Part shown: positions 1 through 7,924 of the stretch, one piece after another
Layout: every line of letters begins with the position of its first letter
Position numbering within the stretch: position 1 is the first letter of the stretch
Made by a program: the position numbers and the translations under genes
The notes under the pieces: model-generated
What the model was told of the DNA's origin: nothing
The model's input: only the letters and a program-made list of their open reading frames with translations
The model's database searches: none
DNA from: JBEKYD01 sp049509915
Lineage (GTDB): Bacteria; Acidobacteriota; Terriglobia; Bryobacterales; Bryobacteraceae
Direction of reading: 5' to 3'
Assembly: GCA_049509915.1 (NCBI GenBank)
Contig: JBEKZL010000140.1
Coordinates: forward strand, 1-33,424
Length of the DNA: 33,424 bases

Positions 1-1806
1 GAATTCATCCGCAATTTCTCTATCATTGCGCATATCGATCACGGCAAATCGACGCTGGCCGACCGGCTGCTCGAAGCTACCGGCGCGCTTCCGCAGCGCG
101 AAATGATGGAACAGGTTCTCGATACCATGGACCTGGAGCGCGAGCGCGGCATCACCATCAAGGCGCACGCCGTCCGCCTGAACTACCGCGCCGACGACGG
201 CAAACTGTATCAGCTCAACCTGATCGATACGCCCGGACACGTCGATTTTTCCTACGAAGTTTCCCGTAGCCTGCAGGCCTGCGAAGGCGCGCTGCTGGTG
301 GTGGACGCGTCTCAGGGCGTGGAAGCGCAAACGCTGGCGAACACGTACCTGGCGCTGCACCACAACCTGGAAATCATCCCGGTGATCAATAAGATCGATC
401 TGCCGGCGGCCGAGCCCGAGCGCATCCGCGAGCAGATCGAAACCGTTATTGGTCTGGATGCGCGCGACGCGGTACTGGCCAGCGCGAAGCAAGGCGTCGG
501 CGTACACGAAGTGCTGGAGCATATCGTGCACTTGGTGCCTCCACCCAAGGGTTCGTCCGAGGCCCCGCTGCGCGCCCTGATTTTCGATTCCTGGTTCGAC
601 GCCTACCGCGGCGTGATCATCCTGGTCAGGGTGGTGGACGGGGTTCTGCGCAAGGGGCAGAAAATCCGCCTCTGGTCCAACGGCCAAAGCTTCGAAGTGG
701 AAGCGGTCGGCTATCAGTCGCCCAAAGCCACGCCCTGCGAGGAGTTGTCCGCCGGCGAGGTAGGTTTTTTGTCCGCCAATATCAAGACGGTTTCCGATGC
801 CAAGATCGGCGATACCATCGTGGACGACGAAACCCCCGCCTCCGAGCCGCTGCCCGGATTCGAAGAGATCAAGGCGATGGTTTTCGCCGGCCTTTACCCG
901 GTGGAATCGCACGAGCACGGCCTGCTGCGCGACGCGCTCGAAAAGCTGCGCCTCAACGACAGCGCCTTCAGCTTCGAACCGGAAAACTCGGTGGCCCTGG
1001 GTTTCGGGTTTCGCTGCGGGTTTCTCGGCCTGCTGCACCTGGAAATCGTGCAGGAGAGGTTGGAACGCGAATTCCATATCGATCTCATCACCACCGCGCC
1101 GGGCGTGCGCTACCGCGTCACCAGCACTTCGGGCGAAGTGATCGAGGTGGACAACCCCACCAAGTTCCCCGATCCGTCCGAGATCAGGCAGATCGAGGAG
1201 CCGATCATCGACGCCACCGTCATCACCCGCGAAGAATACCTGGGCGGGATTCTGAAGCTGCTCGAAGAAAAGCGCGGCACGCAACAGAAGTTCGAATACA
1301 TCGGCGCGGGCCGGGTCATGCTGGCTTACCAGTTGCCGCTGAACGAAATCGTTCTGGATTTCTACGACCGGCTGAAATCCGCATCGCGCGGCTACGCATC
1401 GCTCGACTACCACTTGGCCGGATTCCGCGTTTCCCCGCTGGTCAGGCTGGACGTGTTGGTGGCCGGCGAGCCGGTGGACGCGCTTTCCATGATCGTACAC
1501 CGGGATTTCGCCTACGAGCGCGGCAAGGAGCTGATCTCACGCCTCCGCCGGCTGATTCCGCGGCAGATGTTCGAGGTTGCGCTGCAAGCCGCGATCGGCA
1601 ACAAGATCGTGGCGCGCGAGACCATCTCGGCGCTGCGCAAGAACGTGCTCGCCAAGTGCTACGGGGGCGACATTTCGCGCAAGCGGAAGCTGCTGGAAAA
1701 GCAAAAAGAGGGCAAGAAGCGGATGAAGCGGGTGGGCCGCGTCGAGATTCCGCAGGAGGCGTTCCTGGCCGTATTGAAAGTCGGCCAGAGCGAGGAAGAA
1801 GAGTAG
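1..1806 (+). CDS. lepA: Elongation factor 4 (LepA), 5' end outside the window
   Basis: Translational GTPase LepA/EF4, which acts on the ribosome and promotes back-translocation or late steps of ribosome maturation. The reading frame is open from base 1, where it already encodes the G1 motif AHIDHGKST, so only about ten N-terminal residues are missing; the ATG at 103 is internal. G2 (RERGITIKA), G3 (DTPGHVD) and G4 (NKIDLP) follow in order, then domain II, the EF-G-like domain with GFRCGFLGLLHLEIVQERL, and the LepA-specific C-terminal domain ending in a basic tract (KRKLLEKQKEGKKRMKRVGR) and an acidic tail. Nothing looks broken. It converges on the pseudokinase gene with only 9 nt between the stops. 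Identity is very secure. Confidence 0.97.
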   Translation, partial: EFIRNFSIIAHIDHGKSTLADRLLEATGALPQREMMEQVLDTMDLERERGITIKAHAVRLNYRADDGKLYQLNLIDTPGHVDFSYEVSRSLQACEGALLVVDASQGVEAQTLANTYLALHHNLEIIPVINKIDLPAAEPERIREQIETVIGLDARDAVLASAKQGVGVHEVLEHIVHLVPPPKGSSEAPLRALIFDSWFDAYRGVIILVRVVDGVLRKGQKIRLWSNGQSFEVEAVGYQSPKATPCEELSAGEVGFLSANIKTVSDAKIGDTIVDDETPASEPLPGFEEIKAMVFAGLYPVESHEHGLLRDALEKLRLNDSAFSFEPENSVALGFGFRCGFLGLLHLEIVQERLEREFHIDLITTAPGVRYRVTSTSGEVIEVDNPTKFPDPSEIRQIEEPIIDATVITREEYLGGILKLLEEKRGTQQKFEYIGAGRVMLAYQLPLNEIVLDFYDRLKSASRGYASLDYHLAGFRVSPLVRLDVLVAGEPVDALSMIVHRDFAYERGKELISRLRRLIPRQMFEVALQAAIGNKIVARETISALRKNVLAKCYGGDISRKRKLLEKQKEGKKRMKRVGRVEIPQEAFLAVLKVGQSEEEE

Positions 1807-1815
1807 CCGGTGGGT

Positions 1816-2772
1816 TCAGTCTTCGGTGAAGCGCTCGCGGCCGATCGAAACGCCGAGTATGTAGAGAAAGCGATAGAGGCAGCGGTGGCAGCGGTTGATG
1901 CTCACCCCGAAGCGCCCCAGCGTCCGTTCGAACCCGTCCTGCGGCCGCGAAGGACGCGGGTCCCTGGAGCCGCACCGGGGGCAGAAGAGAGGGGCGCGCC
2001 AGCCGCGGGGGGCGGCGGGCGGATTTGCCGCCGCCGGCTGCGCAACGCGTGCTTGTCTGGCGGATGTTTCCGCCGCGTTGGGCAGCAGCGGCACCGGCTC
2101 CGGTGTGCCGTCGACGGGACCGGGCTCAAAGGCGCCGGGCTCCTCGGCGGCAAGCTCGCCCGCGTCGTCCTCGCGGCGGTCCACGGCCGCCAGCGGTTCG
2201 GGCCTGGGAGCGTCGGCGAGAGCATACTGCAGCTTTAGCCCCGCCAGCAGGACTTCCACGCGCTGCATGCGCTGCTCGGGCCTCTTTTCCAGGCAGTGCG
2301 AAACCAGTTGTGCCAGGGCCGGCGAGAAGTTCTGCAGCGGTGCCGGGGCCCGCCACAGAATTTCGCCGCGCAGAGCCGCTTCATCGGTGGCCGAAAACGC
2401 GGGGCGCCCGGTGAGCATTTCGTACAGGATTGCGCCCAGGGAAAACAGGTCGCTGCGCGAATCCAGGTCGTTGCCCCGCACCTGCTCGGGAGAGAAGTAG
2501 GGCGAGAGGCCGGCCGCCTTGGGGAGGGCCAACCGGGCCCGGCCTCCCTCGATAGCCACGCAGGCGGGCTGAAGGAAGGCGAAGACACGCCTGCGTGCAT
2601 GGACGTGGCGCAGATGTTCCGCCAGGTCGATGCCGTATCGCAAAGCCTCCGCCAAAGGCAGGGGGCCGTGGTCCAAAAGCCGATCCAGGGTTTCGATTCC
2701 GGCGGGCCACGGGGGCGGCGCCTGGCCGTCAGTTCGCGTTATTCGAGACGGAAAAGGCCTTCGCTTCGCCAT
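1816..2772 (-). CDS. N-lobe-less pseudokinase with C-terminal zinc ribbon
   Basis: A 318-residue protein related to the C-lobe of bacterial Ser/Thr (PknB-type) kinases. Residues about 45-175 carry the activation-segment end SPEQVRG (94-100), the D/SRSDLFSLGAILYEMLTGRPAF stretch (104-126, the F-helix region) and the final helices (LEKRPEQRMQR). The N-lobe with its Gly-rich loop and Lys is absent. Where HRD is expected the sequence reads FAF (64-66), and no DFG is present, so kinase activity is not expected. A Pro/Ala/Glu-rich linker (about 185-258) leads to a putative zinc ribbon with CPRC (264-267) and CHRC (295-298). It starts inside the upstream pseudokinase gene (44-nt overlap), implying co-transcription and coupled translation. 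The shared GL-x-PY-x-SPEQ segment suggests the pair arose by duplication. The role is unknown; a scaffold or allosteric partner of an active kinase is a guess. Confidence 0.8.
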   Translation of the reverse strand: MAKRRPFPSRITRTDGQAPPPWPAGIETLDRLLDHGPLPLAEALRYGIDLAEHLRHVHARRRVFAFLQPACVAIEGGRARLALPKAAGLSPYFSPEQVRGNDLDSRSDLFSLGAILYEMLTGRPAFSATDEAALRGEILWRAPAPLQNFSPALAQLVSHCLEKRPEQRMQRVEVLLAGLKLQYALADAPRPEPLAAVDRREDDAGELAAEEPGAFEPGPVDGTPEPVPLLPNAAETSARQARVAQPAAANPPAAPRGWRAPLFCPRCGSRDPRPSRPQDGFERTLGRFGVSINRCHRCLYRFLYILGVSIGRERFTED

Positions 2773-3637
2773 GCTCCACGATCGATCTGTGCATCTGATC
2801 GAAGGCTTCCACCACGTGCTCCATCACTTCATCAGTTTGGGTGATAGCAGCCTCGACCGCCAGGATGGCCCGGCCATGGGCGTGTACCAGATTCTCCAGT
2901 TTCGACAGCGAGCTGCGACCCGCCTCGATGGATTCGGCGGTCGAAACGGCGTGGGCCCTATGCTCGCTGACCGCGGCCTCCAGCGCGCTCACCGATTGGC
3001 GCAGCTGGGTGGCAACGGTTTCGTGCGCGGCCTGATGCGCGGCCACGCGGTGTTCGAGCGCCTCCAACTGAAAACCGAGAGAGGCCACCATGCCTTTCCA
3101 CTCCGGCGCCTGCCGGGCGTGGCGCGCCGCGGCGCCCGCCAGCTTCAGCTCGATGAGCACGGCGCCGATGCGCTGCCAACGGCGCAGCGGGTCCTTGGCC
3201 AGGCAGCGGCACACCAGGCGCTCCATGGAGGGTGAGGTATTCAGGAGCGGCCGCGGCTCTTCCTCCAGAATGGCACGCCGCAGCGCGTCCTGGTCCCGCG
3301 ATCCATTTTCCCAGGCCACGGGCGGCCGGCCGCTCACGACTTCGTACAGAATCGCACCCAACGAGTAGATATCGCTGCGTGCGTCGACCGGGCCGCCTTG
3401 CGCCTGTTCGGGCGAGCTGTACGGGTTCAAGCCATCCTGCCGCGCACCGGCGAGAAGGGTGACGGCGCCGTCTTCGATTTCGATGGTGTCGGGCGTAAGA
3501 TTACCGAACACCGAGCCGGCTTCGTGCAAGTCACGAAGCGATTGTGCCAGCGCGACGGCAATGGCGCCAACGGTTTCCGGCGCAACCGAACCTCGGTTCA
3601 GTTGGCAGGCTAATGTCGTCTTTTCCTGAGTATTCAT
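2729..3637 (-). CDS. N-lobe-less pseudokinase with C-terminal coiled coil
   Basis: I chose the ATG at 3637 (MNTQEKTTLAC) because the upstream extension has poor protein character and would run into the intergenic region. This gives 302 residues. Residues 20-165 match a kinase C-lobe: SPEQAQG (75-81), DARSDIYSLGAILYEVVSG (85-103) and LAKDPLRRWQR (146-156). There is no N-lobe. The catalytic-loop HRD position reads FGN (44-46), followed by LTPDT where LKPEN is usual, and DFG is replaced by Leu/Ala/Gly, so it is a predicted pseudokinase. Residues about 185-290 are Ala/Glu/His-rich heptad-like sequence, probably a long coiled coil for oligomerisation or partner binding. No signal peptide or membrane helix is seen. 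It is the first gene of a two-gene unit and is divergent from the aldo/keto reductase across about 130 bp. An AGAC-TT-GTCT dyad lies 9 nt upstream of its start (3646-3655). Confidence 0.78.
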   Translation of the reverse strand: MNTQEKTTLACQLNRGSVAPETVGAIAVALAQSLRDLHEAGSVFGNLTPDTIEIEDGAVTLLAGARQDGLNPYSSPEQAQGGPVDARSDIYSLGAILYEVVSGRPPVAWENGSRDQDALRRAILEEEPRPLLNTSPSMERLVCRCLAKDPLRRWQRIGAVLIELKLAGAAARHARQAPEWKGMVASLGFQLEALEHRVAAHQAAHETVATQLRQSVSALEAAVSEHRAHAVSTAESIEAGRSSLSKLENLVHAHGRAILAVEAAITQTDEVMEHVVEAFDQMHRSIVEHGEAKAFSVSNNAN

Positions 3638-3719
3638 GGCAATGTAGACTTGTCTAAAACAGTAGCGGAGCCGGGCATCGGCAACAAGTCCGAATAGTCC
3701 GTTAGTCGGTCTAGTACTT

Positions 3720-3747
3720 TTGCGCGATTTACGGCATGCTGTTAAAT
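3720..3747 (+). promoter_or_regulatory. Possible sigma70-type promoter of the aldo/keto reductase
   Basis: TTGCGC (3720-3725) and TTAAAT (3742-3747) are separated by 16 nt. A start site a few bases further on would leave a leader of roughly 14 nt before the ATG at 3768. This is a hexamer match by eye only. Confidence 0.35.
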
Positions 3748-3767
3748 TGACGGCAAGAGAAATACAC

Positions 3768-4757
3768 ATGTATAACCCTCGGCAGGAGCGTTACGACCAG
3801 ATGAGCTACCGGCGCTGCGGCGCCAGCGGGATTCGGCTGCCGGCGATCTCGCTGGGCTTATGGCACAATTTCGGCGGGGTGGACAGCCTCGAAAACGGCC
3901 GCGCGATCCTTCGCCGCGCCTTCGATCTGGGTGTGACCCACATCGACCTGGCCAACAATTACGGCCCTCCCTACGGCTCCGCCGAACAGACCTTCGGCCA
4001 CCTTTTGAAACTGGACATGGCGCCCTATCGCGACGAGCTCATTATCTCCACCAAGGCCGGCTACGACATGTGGCCCGGCCCCTATGGCGACTGGGGATCG
4101 CGCAAGTATCTGCTGGCCAGCCTGGATCAAAGCCTGCGGCGGATGGGCGTGGAGTACGTCGACATTTTCTACCACCATCGGCCCGATCCGGAAACGCCTC
4201 TGGAAGAAACCATGGGGGCGCTGGACCAGGCGGTGCGATCGGGTAAGGCGCTTTATGCGGGCGTGTCCAATTACAACCCGGCCGAGACGGCGCAGGCCGT
4301 GGCCATTTTGCGGCGCCTGGGAACGCCTTGTCTGATCCATCAGTTCGCTTATTCCATGTTTCGCCGCGCTCCGGAAGGCGGGTTGTTGCATACGCTTGCG
4401 AGCGAAGGCGTGGGCGGCATCGCGTTTTCGCCGCTGGCGCAAGGTCTGCTAACGGAGCGGTACCTGGACGGCATTCCGGCCGATTCCCGCGCCGCCCGCC
4501 CCAACGCTTACCTCAAGCGCCAGGACGTGGATGAAACGCGGGTGGGCAAGGCGCGCGCCCTCGCCCGGTTGGCCAAGGCGCGCGGCCAATCGCTGGCGCA
4601 GATGTCGTTGGCATGGGTGCTGCGCCACGCCGCCGTCACCAGCGCGCTCGTCGGCGCCAGCCGGGTGGACCAACTGGAACAGAACATCGCCGCGCTGGAG
4701 AGGCTCGATTTCAGCGGGGAAGAACTGGCGGGGATTGAGGGGATTCTGGCGGGGTGA
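3768..4757 (+). CDS. Aldo/keto reductase, YghZ/Gpr (L-glyceraldehyde 3-phosphate reductase) type
   Basis: NADPH-dependent aldo/keto reductase of 329 residues, close in sequence to E. coli YghZ/GpR (MgrA group), which reduces L-glyceraldehyde 3-phosphate and methylglyoxal. The usual tetrad is visible: Asp60 and Tyr65 (THIDLANNYGPPYGSAE), Lys96 (ISTKAGYDMWPGPYG) and His137 (DIFYHHRPD). The cofactor-binding C-terminal part has GIAFSPLAQGLLT and SALVGASRVDQLEQN. The ATG at 3768 was chosen because the family begins with a short NP-x-RY-x-QM-x-YR-x-CG segment, seen here directly after it; the open frame upstream is non-coding. Cytoplasmic, with no signal peptide. It stands alone between the divergent pseudokinase unit and a toxin-antitoxin pair. 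Family assignment is secure; the physiological substrate is not shown. Confidence 0.93.
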   Translation: MYNPRQERYDQMSYRRCGASGIRLPAISLGLWHNFGGVDSLENGRAILRRAFDLGVTHIDLANNYGPPYGSAEQTFGHLLKLDMAPYRDELIISTKAGYDMWPGPYGDWGSRKYLLASLDQSLRRMGVEYVDIFYHHRPDPETPLEETMGALDQAVRSGKALYAGVSNYNPAETAQAVAILRRLGTPCLIHQFAYSMFRRAPEGGLLHTLASEGVGGIAFSPLAQGLLTERYLDGIPADSRAARPNAYLKRQDVDETRVGKARALARLAKARGQSLAQMSLAWVLRHAAVTSALVGASRVDQLEQNIAALERLDFSGEELAGIEGILAG

Positions 4758-4824
4758 GGGGCTCGAACCCAGAGGACGGGACGTTCGTGCTGGGCGCGGT
4801 CGCCCGGGTGCGCTCATCACCCCA

Positions 4825-4849
4825 TACGTGTACGTGTACAATACGTATT
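4825..4849 (+). promoter_or_regulatory. TACGT-rich operator/promoter of the toxin-antitoxin pair
   Basis: Three TACGT pentamers (4825, 4831, 4842) lie in 25 bp just before the antitoxin ATG (4859), including a perfect 10-bp palindrome AATACGTATT (4840-4849). TACAAT at 4837-4842 could be a -10 box. Type II antitoxins usually bind such palindromes to autoregulate; that role is inferred here. Confidence 0.45.
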
Positions 4850-4858
4850 AGGAATGCG

Positions 4859-5098
4859 ATGAATCGAAAACTCACCATCACCGTGAGCGAGGCTGTCTAT
4901 GAGGGCCTTCATCGGACCATTGGCCGGCGCCAAATCAGCCAATTCATCGAGAAACTCGCCCGTCCCCACGTCGTGCCGGAGGATCTGGAGGCCTCGTACC
5001 GCGAGATGGCTGCCGACCGAGCGCGCGAAGAGGAGGCGCTGGAGTGGTCGGAAGCGGTAATTGCGGACGCGGTCGCAGAGCCCCGTGCTTCGAGGTGA
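4859..5098 (+). CDS. Type II antitoxin, MazE-like ribbon-helix-helix
   Basis: A 79-residue antitoxin predicted to neutralise the MazF-type toxin encoded directly downstream and to repress their shared promoter. The N-terminal segment KLTITVSEAVYEGL followed by an IGRRQISQFIEKLARP helix looks like a ribbon-helix-helix DNA-binding unit. The C-terminal half is acidic (EDLEASYREMAADRAREEEALEW), as expected for a toxin-wrapping tail. The ATG at 4859 is preferred over the longer open frame from 4754, because the extension crosses the palindromic operator-like sequence and encodes no recognisable domain. It overlaps the toxin gene by 14-38 nt depending on the toxin start. The pairing is strong evidence for the call although the family name is less certain. 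Confidence 0.82.
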   Translation: MNRKLTITVSEAVYEGLHRTIGRRQISQFIEKLARPHVVPEDLEASYREMAADRAREEEALEWSEAVIADAVAEPRASR

Positions 5099-5441
5099 AG
5101 TATGGTGGGTCGACTTCGATCCGTCGCTTGGCGGTGAAATCCGGAAGACCCGTCCCGCCGTCGTCGTCAGCAACGACGCGTCCAACCGCAACCTCAACCG
5201 GGTTCAGGTCGTTCCGATCACCAGCAACGTAAGTCGCATCTACGCTTGTGAAGCGCCCATCGACCTGAACGGCGAACCGCGCAAAGCGATGGCGGACCAA
5301 ATCGCCACCGTCGGCAAGCAGCGGCTCAAGACCCGTATAGCCAAGCTGTCGCTCGACGATATTCACGCCATCGAGCGAGCCATCTGCACCCGACTCGGCC
5401 TTTCGCTTCCGCCATTCGGCGTCCGCCCTCACAGCACGTGA
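5085..5441 (+). CDS. mazF: mRNA interferase toxin, MazF/PemK family
   Basis: A sequence-specific endoribonuclease toxin of about 118 residues. Family hallmarks are the N-terminal LRGEVWWVDFDPS segment, KTRPAVVVSND (the conserved RP-x-VVVS strand), VVPITSN, and the KAMADQIATVGKQRL helix region. No gap or frameshift is seen. I prefer the GTG at 5085, which gives the usual short N-terminus before RGEVW and a 14-nt overlap with the antitoxin; a TTG at 5061 is the alternative and would add eight residues. No clear Shine-Dalgarno precedes either, consistent with translational coupling to the antitoxin. The 3' end overlaps the convergent ABC ATPase gene by 13 nt. The toxin appears intact, as does its antitoxin. 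Confidence 0.9.
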   Translation: MLRGEVWWVDFDPSLGGEIRKTRPAVVVSNDASNRNLNRVQVVPITSNVSRIYACEAPIDLNGEPRKAMADQIATVGKQRLKTRIAKLSLDDIHAIERAICTRLGLSLPPFGVRPHST

Positions 5442-6226
5442 TAATATCCGTTCCGCTCCAGCACTTCCACTGGGATTTCGAACAGGTCGCTGAGGGGGCC
5501 GCTCCGCAGGACGTCGCGCTTGGGGCCGTCGCGCATCACCTTGCCGCGCTGGATCAGCACCACGCGTTCCATTTCGGGAATGATGTCGGGCAGGTGGTGT
5601 GTCACCAGCACGATGCTCAACCCGCGGCGGGCCAGGGTGCGCAGGATTTCCCGCAGCTCATAAGTGGCGCGGAGGTCGAGGCTGGTGGTGGGCTCGTCGA
5701 ATACCAGCGCCTTGGGGTCGTGAACCAGGGCGCGTCCGATCAGGATGCGGCGGGCCTCGCCGGAGGACATTTCCGTGGCTGGGCGCTCGGCCAGGTGCCC
5801 GATCTCGAGCACGCGCATCACCTCCTGCGCTTTTCGCTCCATCTCGGGAGTGACGGTGTGGTGCGGCCAAACCCCCACGCTGCCGAAGAAACCCGAGAGC
5901 ACCATCTCGTAGCCCGGGTAATCGCGGGTACACATGCGCATCCAGTCGTTCGATACGAGGCCAAGCTGGTTTCTCAGCTCGAATAAATCCCAGCGGTCGC
6001 GGCCGAGGATGCGCAGGCACCACGGCTCAGCTTTCTGCCGGGGATACAATTCGCGGGCCATCAGCTTGATGAAGGTGGACTTGCCGGATCCATTGGGTCC
6101 CAGCACGGCGACGTGCTCGCCCTGAGCAATGGAAAGCGAGAACGCGTCCAGCACGCGGCGGCCGCCGCGCTCCACAGTGACGTTTTCCAGGTGAATCAAG
6201 GGAGTCGAAGTCATGGTTTCCACCAT
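5429..6226 (-). CDS. ABC transporter ATP-binding protein, ModF/iron-complex-like
   Basis: A single ABC ATPase domain of 265 residues. Walker A is GPNGSGKST (43-51), the signature is MSSGEARR (153-160), Walker B is KALVFDEPTT (172-181) and the H-loop is THH (about 209-211). The Q-loop region (LGLVSNDWMRM) resembles ATPases of the molybdenum ModF-like and ferric-siderophore groups. The start is ATG 6226 (MVETMTSTP) or ATG 6214 four codons later; the longer open frame upstream is not coding-like. No permease or binding-protein gene is adjacent, so the transported substrate cannot be named and the protein may not be part of a transporter. It is divergent from the secreted TPR protein across about 195 bp that contains several TGAC/GTCA half-sites (such as GTCAC-N8-GTGAC at 6300-6317). 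Confidence 0.88.
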   Translation of the reverse strand: MVETMTSTPLIHLENVTVERGGRRVLDAFSLSIAQGEHVAVLGPNGSGKSTFIKLMARELYPRQKAEPWCLRILGRDRWDLFELRNQLGLVSNDWMRMCTRDYPGYEMVLSGFFGSVGVWPHHTVTPEMERKAQEVMRVLEIGHLAERPATEMSSGEARRILIGRALVHDPKALVFDEPTTSLDLRATYELREILRTLARRGLSIVLVTHHLPDIIPEMERVVLIQRGKVMRDGPKRDVLRSGPLSDLFEIPVEVLERNGYYHVL

Positions 6227-6327
6227 TGTATTTGGCCGGCGAGAAGGACCGGGTGACAGGATCGCCGGCGCCGGAGGGCGTGACCGAAATCTGACAGAAG
6301 TCACACCAAGCGGTGACCGTAGGCAAG

Positions 6328-6357
6328 TTGCGGGTCCGAGATCGTTACCGCTATACT
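6328..6357 (+). promoter_or_regulatory. Probable sigma70-type promoter of the secreted TPR gene
   Basis: TTGCGG (6328-6333) and TATACT (6352-6357) have an 18-nt spacer and lie about 65 nt before the ATG at 6422. The -10 match is good and the -35 match moderate. Assigned by eye. Confidence 0.45.
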
Positions 6358-6421
6358 CCGGAGTTGAAGTTTTGCAACCAGGAGCAGCGCTGCCAAGAGC
6401 GCGAGGAGACGGGAATCGAAT

Positions 6422-7813
6422 ATGAAAACAACTCTCGATCGATTGATCGGCGGCATGGTGGCGTTTGCCCTGCTGGCCGGGGCCGGGCTGACGGCTTTCG
6501 CGCCGGCAGCGGCGGCACAAGCACCGAAACCGGCGGCGCCGGCCGCCAAGCCGGGAAAGAACTATAAGGACGCAGCCGAGTACAACATGTACAAGGCCGC
6601 CGGCGATGACATCACCGCCAAGAATTTTGCCAAGGCGATTACCGATCTGGACGCCTGGAAAGCGAAGTACCCCGGTTCGGATTTCAAGAACGAGCGGGAG
6701 ATTATGTACATCCAGGCTTACACGGGCGAGAATCAGTTTGGCAAGGTGGTGGATACAGCCGGACCCATGCTGGACCAGGACCTGAACGCAATCTTCGCCG
6801 ATCCGAACGCGGGGCCGGGGCAGGTGATCACGCTGCTCTACAACACGACAGTGGCGATCGTCCGGGTGCAAAACCCCACCCCGGAGCAGCTAGCGATCGG
6901 CAAGAAAGCCGCCACCCAGCTTCGCGATTTTAACCGCAAGCCGGCCGCCGTCAGCGATGCGGATTGGAATAACGCCCGCACGCAACAGTTGCAACCTCCC
7001 GCCAAAGCGGCCCTGATGTACATTGCGAGCCTGCCCGGGACGCTGGCGATGGCCAAGACTCCTCCCGATTGCGCCGGCGCGGAAGCCGCATTTGCCGCGG
7101 CCTTGAAAGAGAATCCCGAGAGCGCAGCCATCGCCTACAGCTTGGGCCGGGCTTATTACTGCGAAAAGAAACTGTCCGAGGCCGTCTACGAGTTTCAACG
7201 GGCCGCGGTGACCGATCCCACCCTGGGCGACCCCAAGACCGACGCCAAGAAGATCACCAGTTTCTCCGATGGCGCTTACACTAAGCTTCATGGGAGCGAC
7301 GAAGGGTTGGCGGATTTGAAGACCACGGTGAAGGCGAACCCGCTGCCGCCGGATGGGTTCCATATCAAGACGGCGACCGAAATCGCCAACGAGAAGGAAG
7401 CCCAGTTCGAACAAAGCAACCCGCAGTTGGCGCTCTGGATGAAAATCAAAGCCGCCCTGTCGGACACCAATGGCGACGACTATTTCAACAACCAACTCAA
7501 AGGTTCGGCCGTGCCCCAATTGAAAGGTACGCTGGTGGACGCCAAACCTGCCTGCCGATCGAAGGAACTACTGATCGCCGTGCCGCTGCCCGATGCGCAG
7601 CAGCCGCTACAGGCGGAAATCACCCTGAAACTGGATGCGCCGCTTACCGGCAAGCCGGAGTTGAACGCCGAAATCCAGTTTGAAGGCGTTCCCGGCGTTT
7701 TCACCAAGGATCCCTTCATGCTCACCATGGACGCCGAGAAGGCCAAGGTGGACGGCTTGAAGACTACTCCTTGCACGCCCGGTCCCGCGCACCCGGCGAC
7801 AAGGAAGAAGTAG
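6422..7813 (+). CDS. Secreted TPR-containing protein of unknown function
   Basis: A 463-residue exported protein. The N-terminus is a classical signal peptide (charged MKTTLDR, hydrophobic GGMVAFALLAGAGLTAF, then an Ala-rich AAAAQA cleavage region), followed by an Ala/Pro/Lys linker to about residue 46. Two TPR-like regions are visible: near 50-90 (AAEYNMYKAAGDDITAKNF) and near 215-265 (GAEAAFAAALKENPESA, then LGRAYYCEKKLSEAVYEF). The C-terminal 100 residues (KGTLVDAKPACRSKELLIAV onward) read as a beta-rich domain with two Cys, possibly disulfide bonded. Similar large secreted TPR proteins are common in Acidobacteriota. It stands alone with its own promoter. A role in periplasmic protein interaction is only inferred. 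Confidence 0.8.
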   Translation: MKTTLDRLIGGMVAFALLAGAGLTAFAPAAAAQAPKPAAPAAKPGKNYKDAAEYNMYKAAGDDITAKNFAKAITDLDAWKAKYPGSDFKNEREIMYIQAYTGENQFGKVVDTAGPMLDQDLNAIFADPNAGPGQVITLLYNTTVAIVRVQNPTPEQLAIGKKAATQLRDFNRKPAAVSDADWNNARTQQLQPPAKAALMYIASLPGTLAMAKTPPDCAGAEAAFAAALKENPESAAIAYSLGRAYYCEKKLSEAVYEFQRAAVTDPTLGDPKTDAKKITSFSDGAYTKLHGSDEGLADLKTTVKANPLPPDGFHIKTATEIANEKEAQFEQSNPQLALWMKIKAALSDTNGDDYFNNQLKGSAVPQLKGTLVDAKPACRSKELLIAVPLPDAQQPLQAEITLKLDAPLTGKPELNAEIQFEGVPGVFTKDPFMLTMDAEKAKVDGLKTTPCTPGPAHPATRKK

Positions 7814-7882
7814 CCAGCGCACGGAGACAGCGGTAGGCGATCATCCGGGTCCCACCAGTACTGAACTTCGGTTTTGGCGTCT

Positions 7883-7891
7883 TGCTATACT
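7883..7891 (+). promoter_or_regulatory. Possible extended -10 promoter of the FmdB-type gene
   Basis: TGC-TATACT (7883-7891) is an extended -10 element 33 nt before the ATG at 7925. No convincing -35 box was found at the right spacing. Confidence 0.35.
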
Positions 7892-7924
7892 GAAGTTAAG
7901 TCCTGGGGGACCCGATTTTCAGTC

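Noticed and set aside
1810..2500. Plus-strand open frames opposite the zinc-ribbon pseudokinase
   Set aside because: High-GC shadows with Arg/Pro/Gly-rich translations and no domain signal; the minus-strand frame has kinase motifs.
4747..4823. tRNA-like sequence on the minus strand: GGGGTGA/TCACCCC ends, encoded GCCA and a GGGTTCGAGCCC hairpin in 77 nt
   Set aside because: The T-loop is displaced by two bases, the T-stem has only three pairs, and no anticodon arm forms; it also overlaps the reductase stop codon.
6300..6317. GTCAC-N8-GTGAC dyad before the TPR gene as an operator
   Set aside because: Short, and several TGAC/GTCA half-sites occur nearby by chance; recorded only as context.
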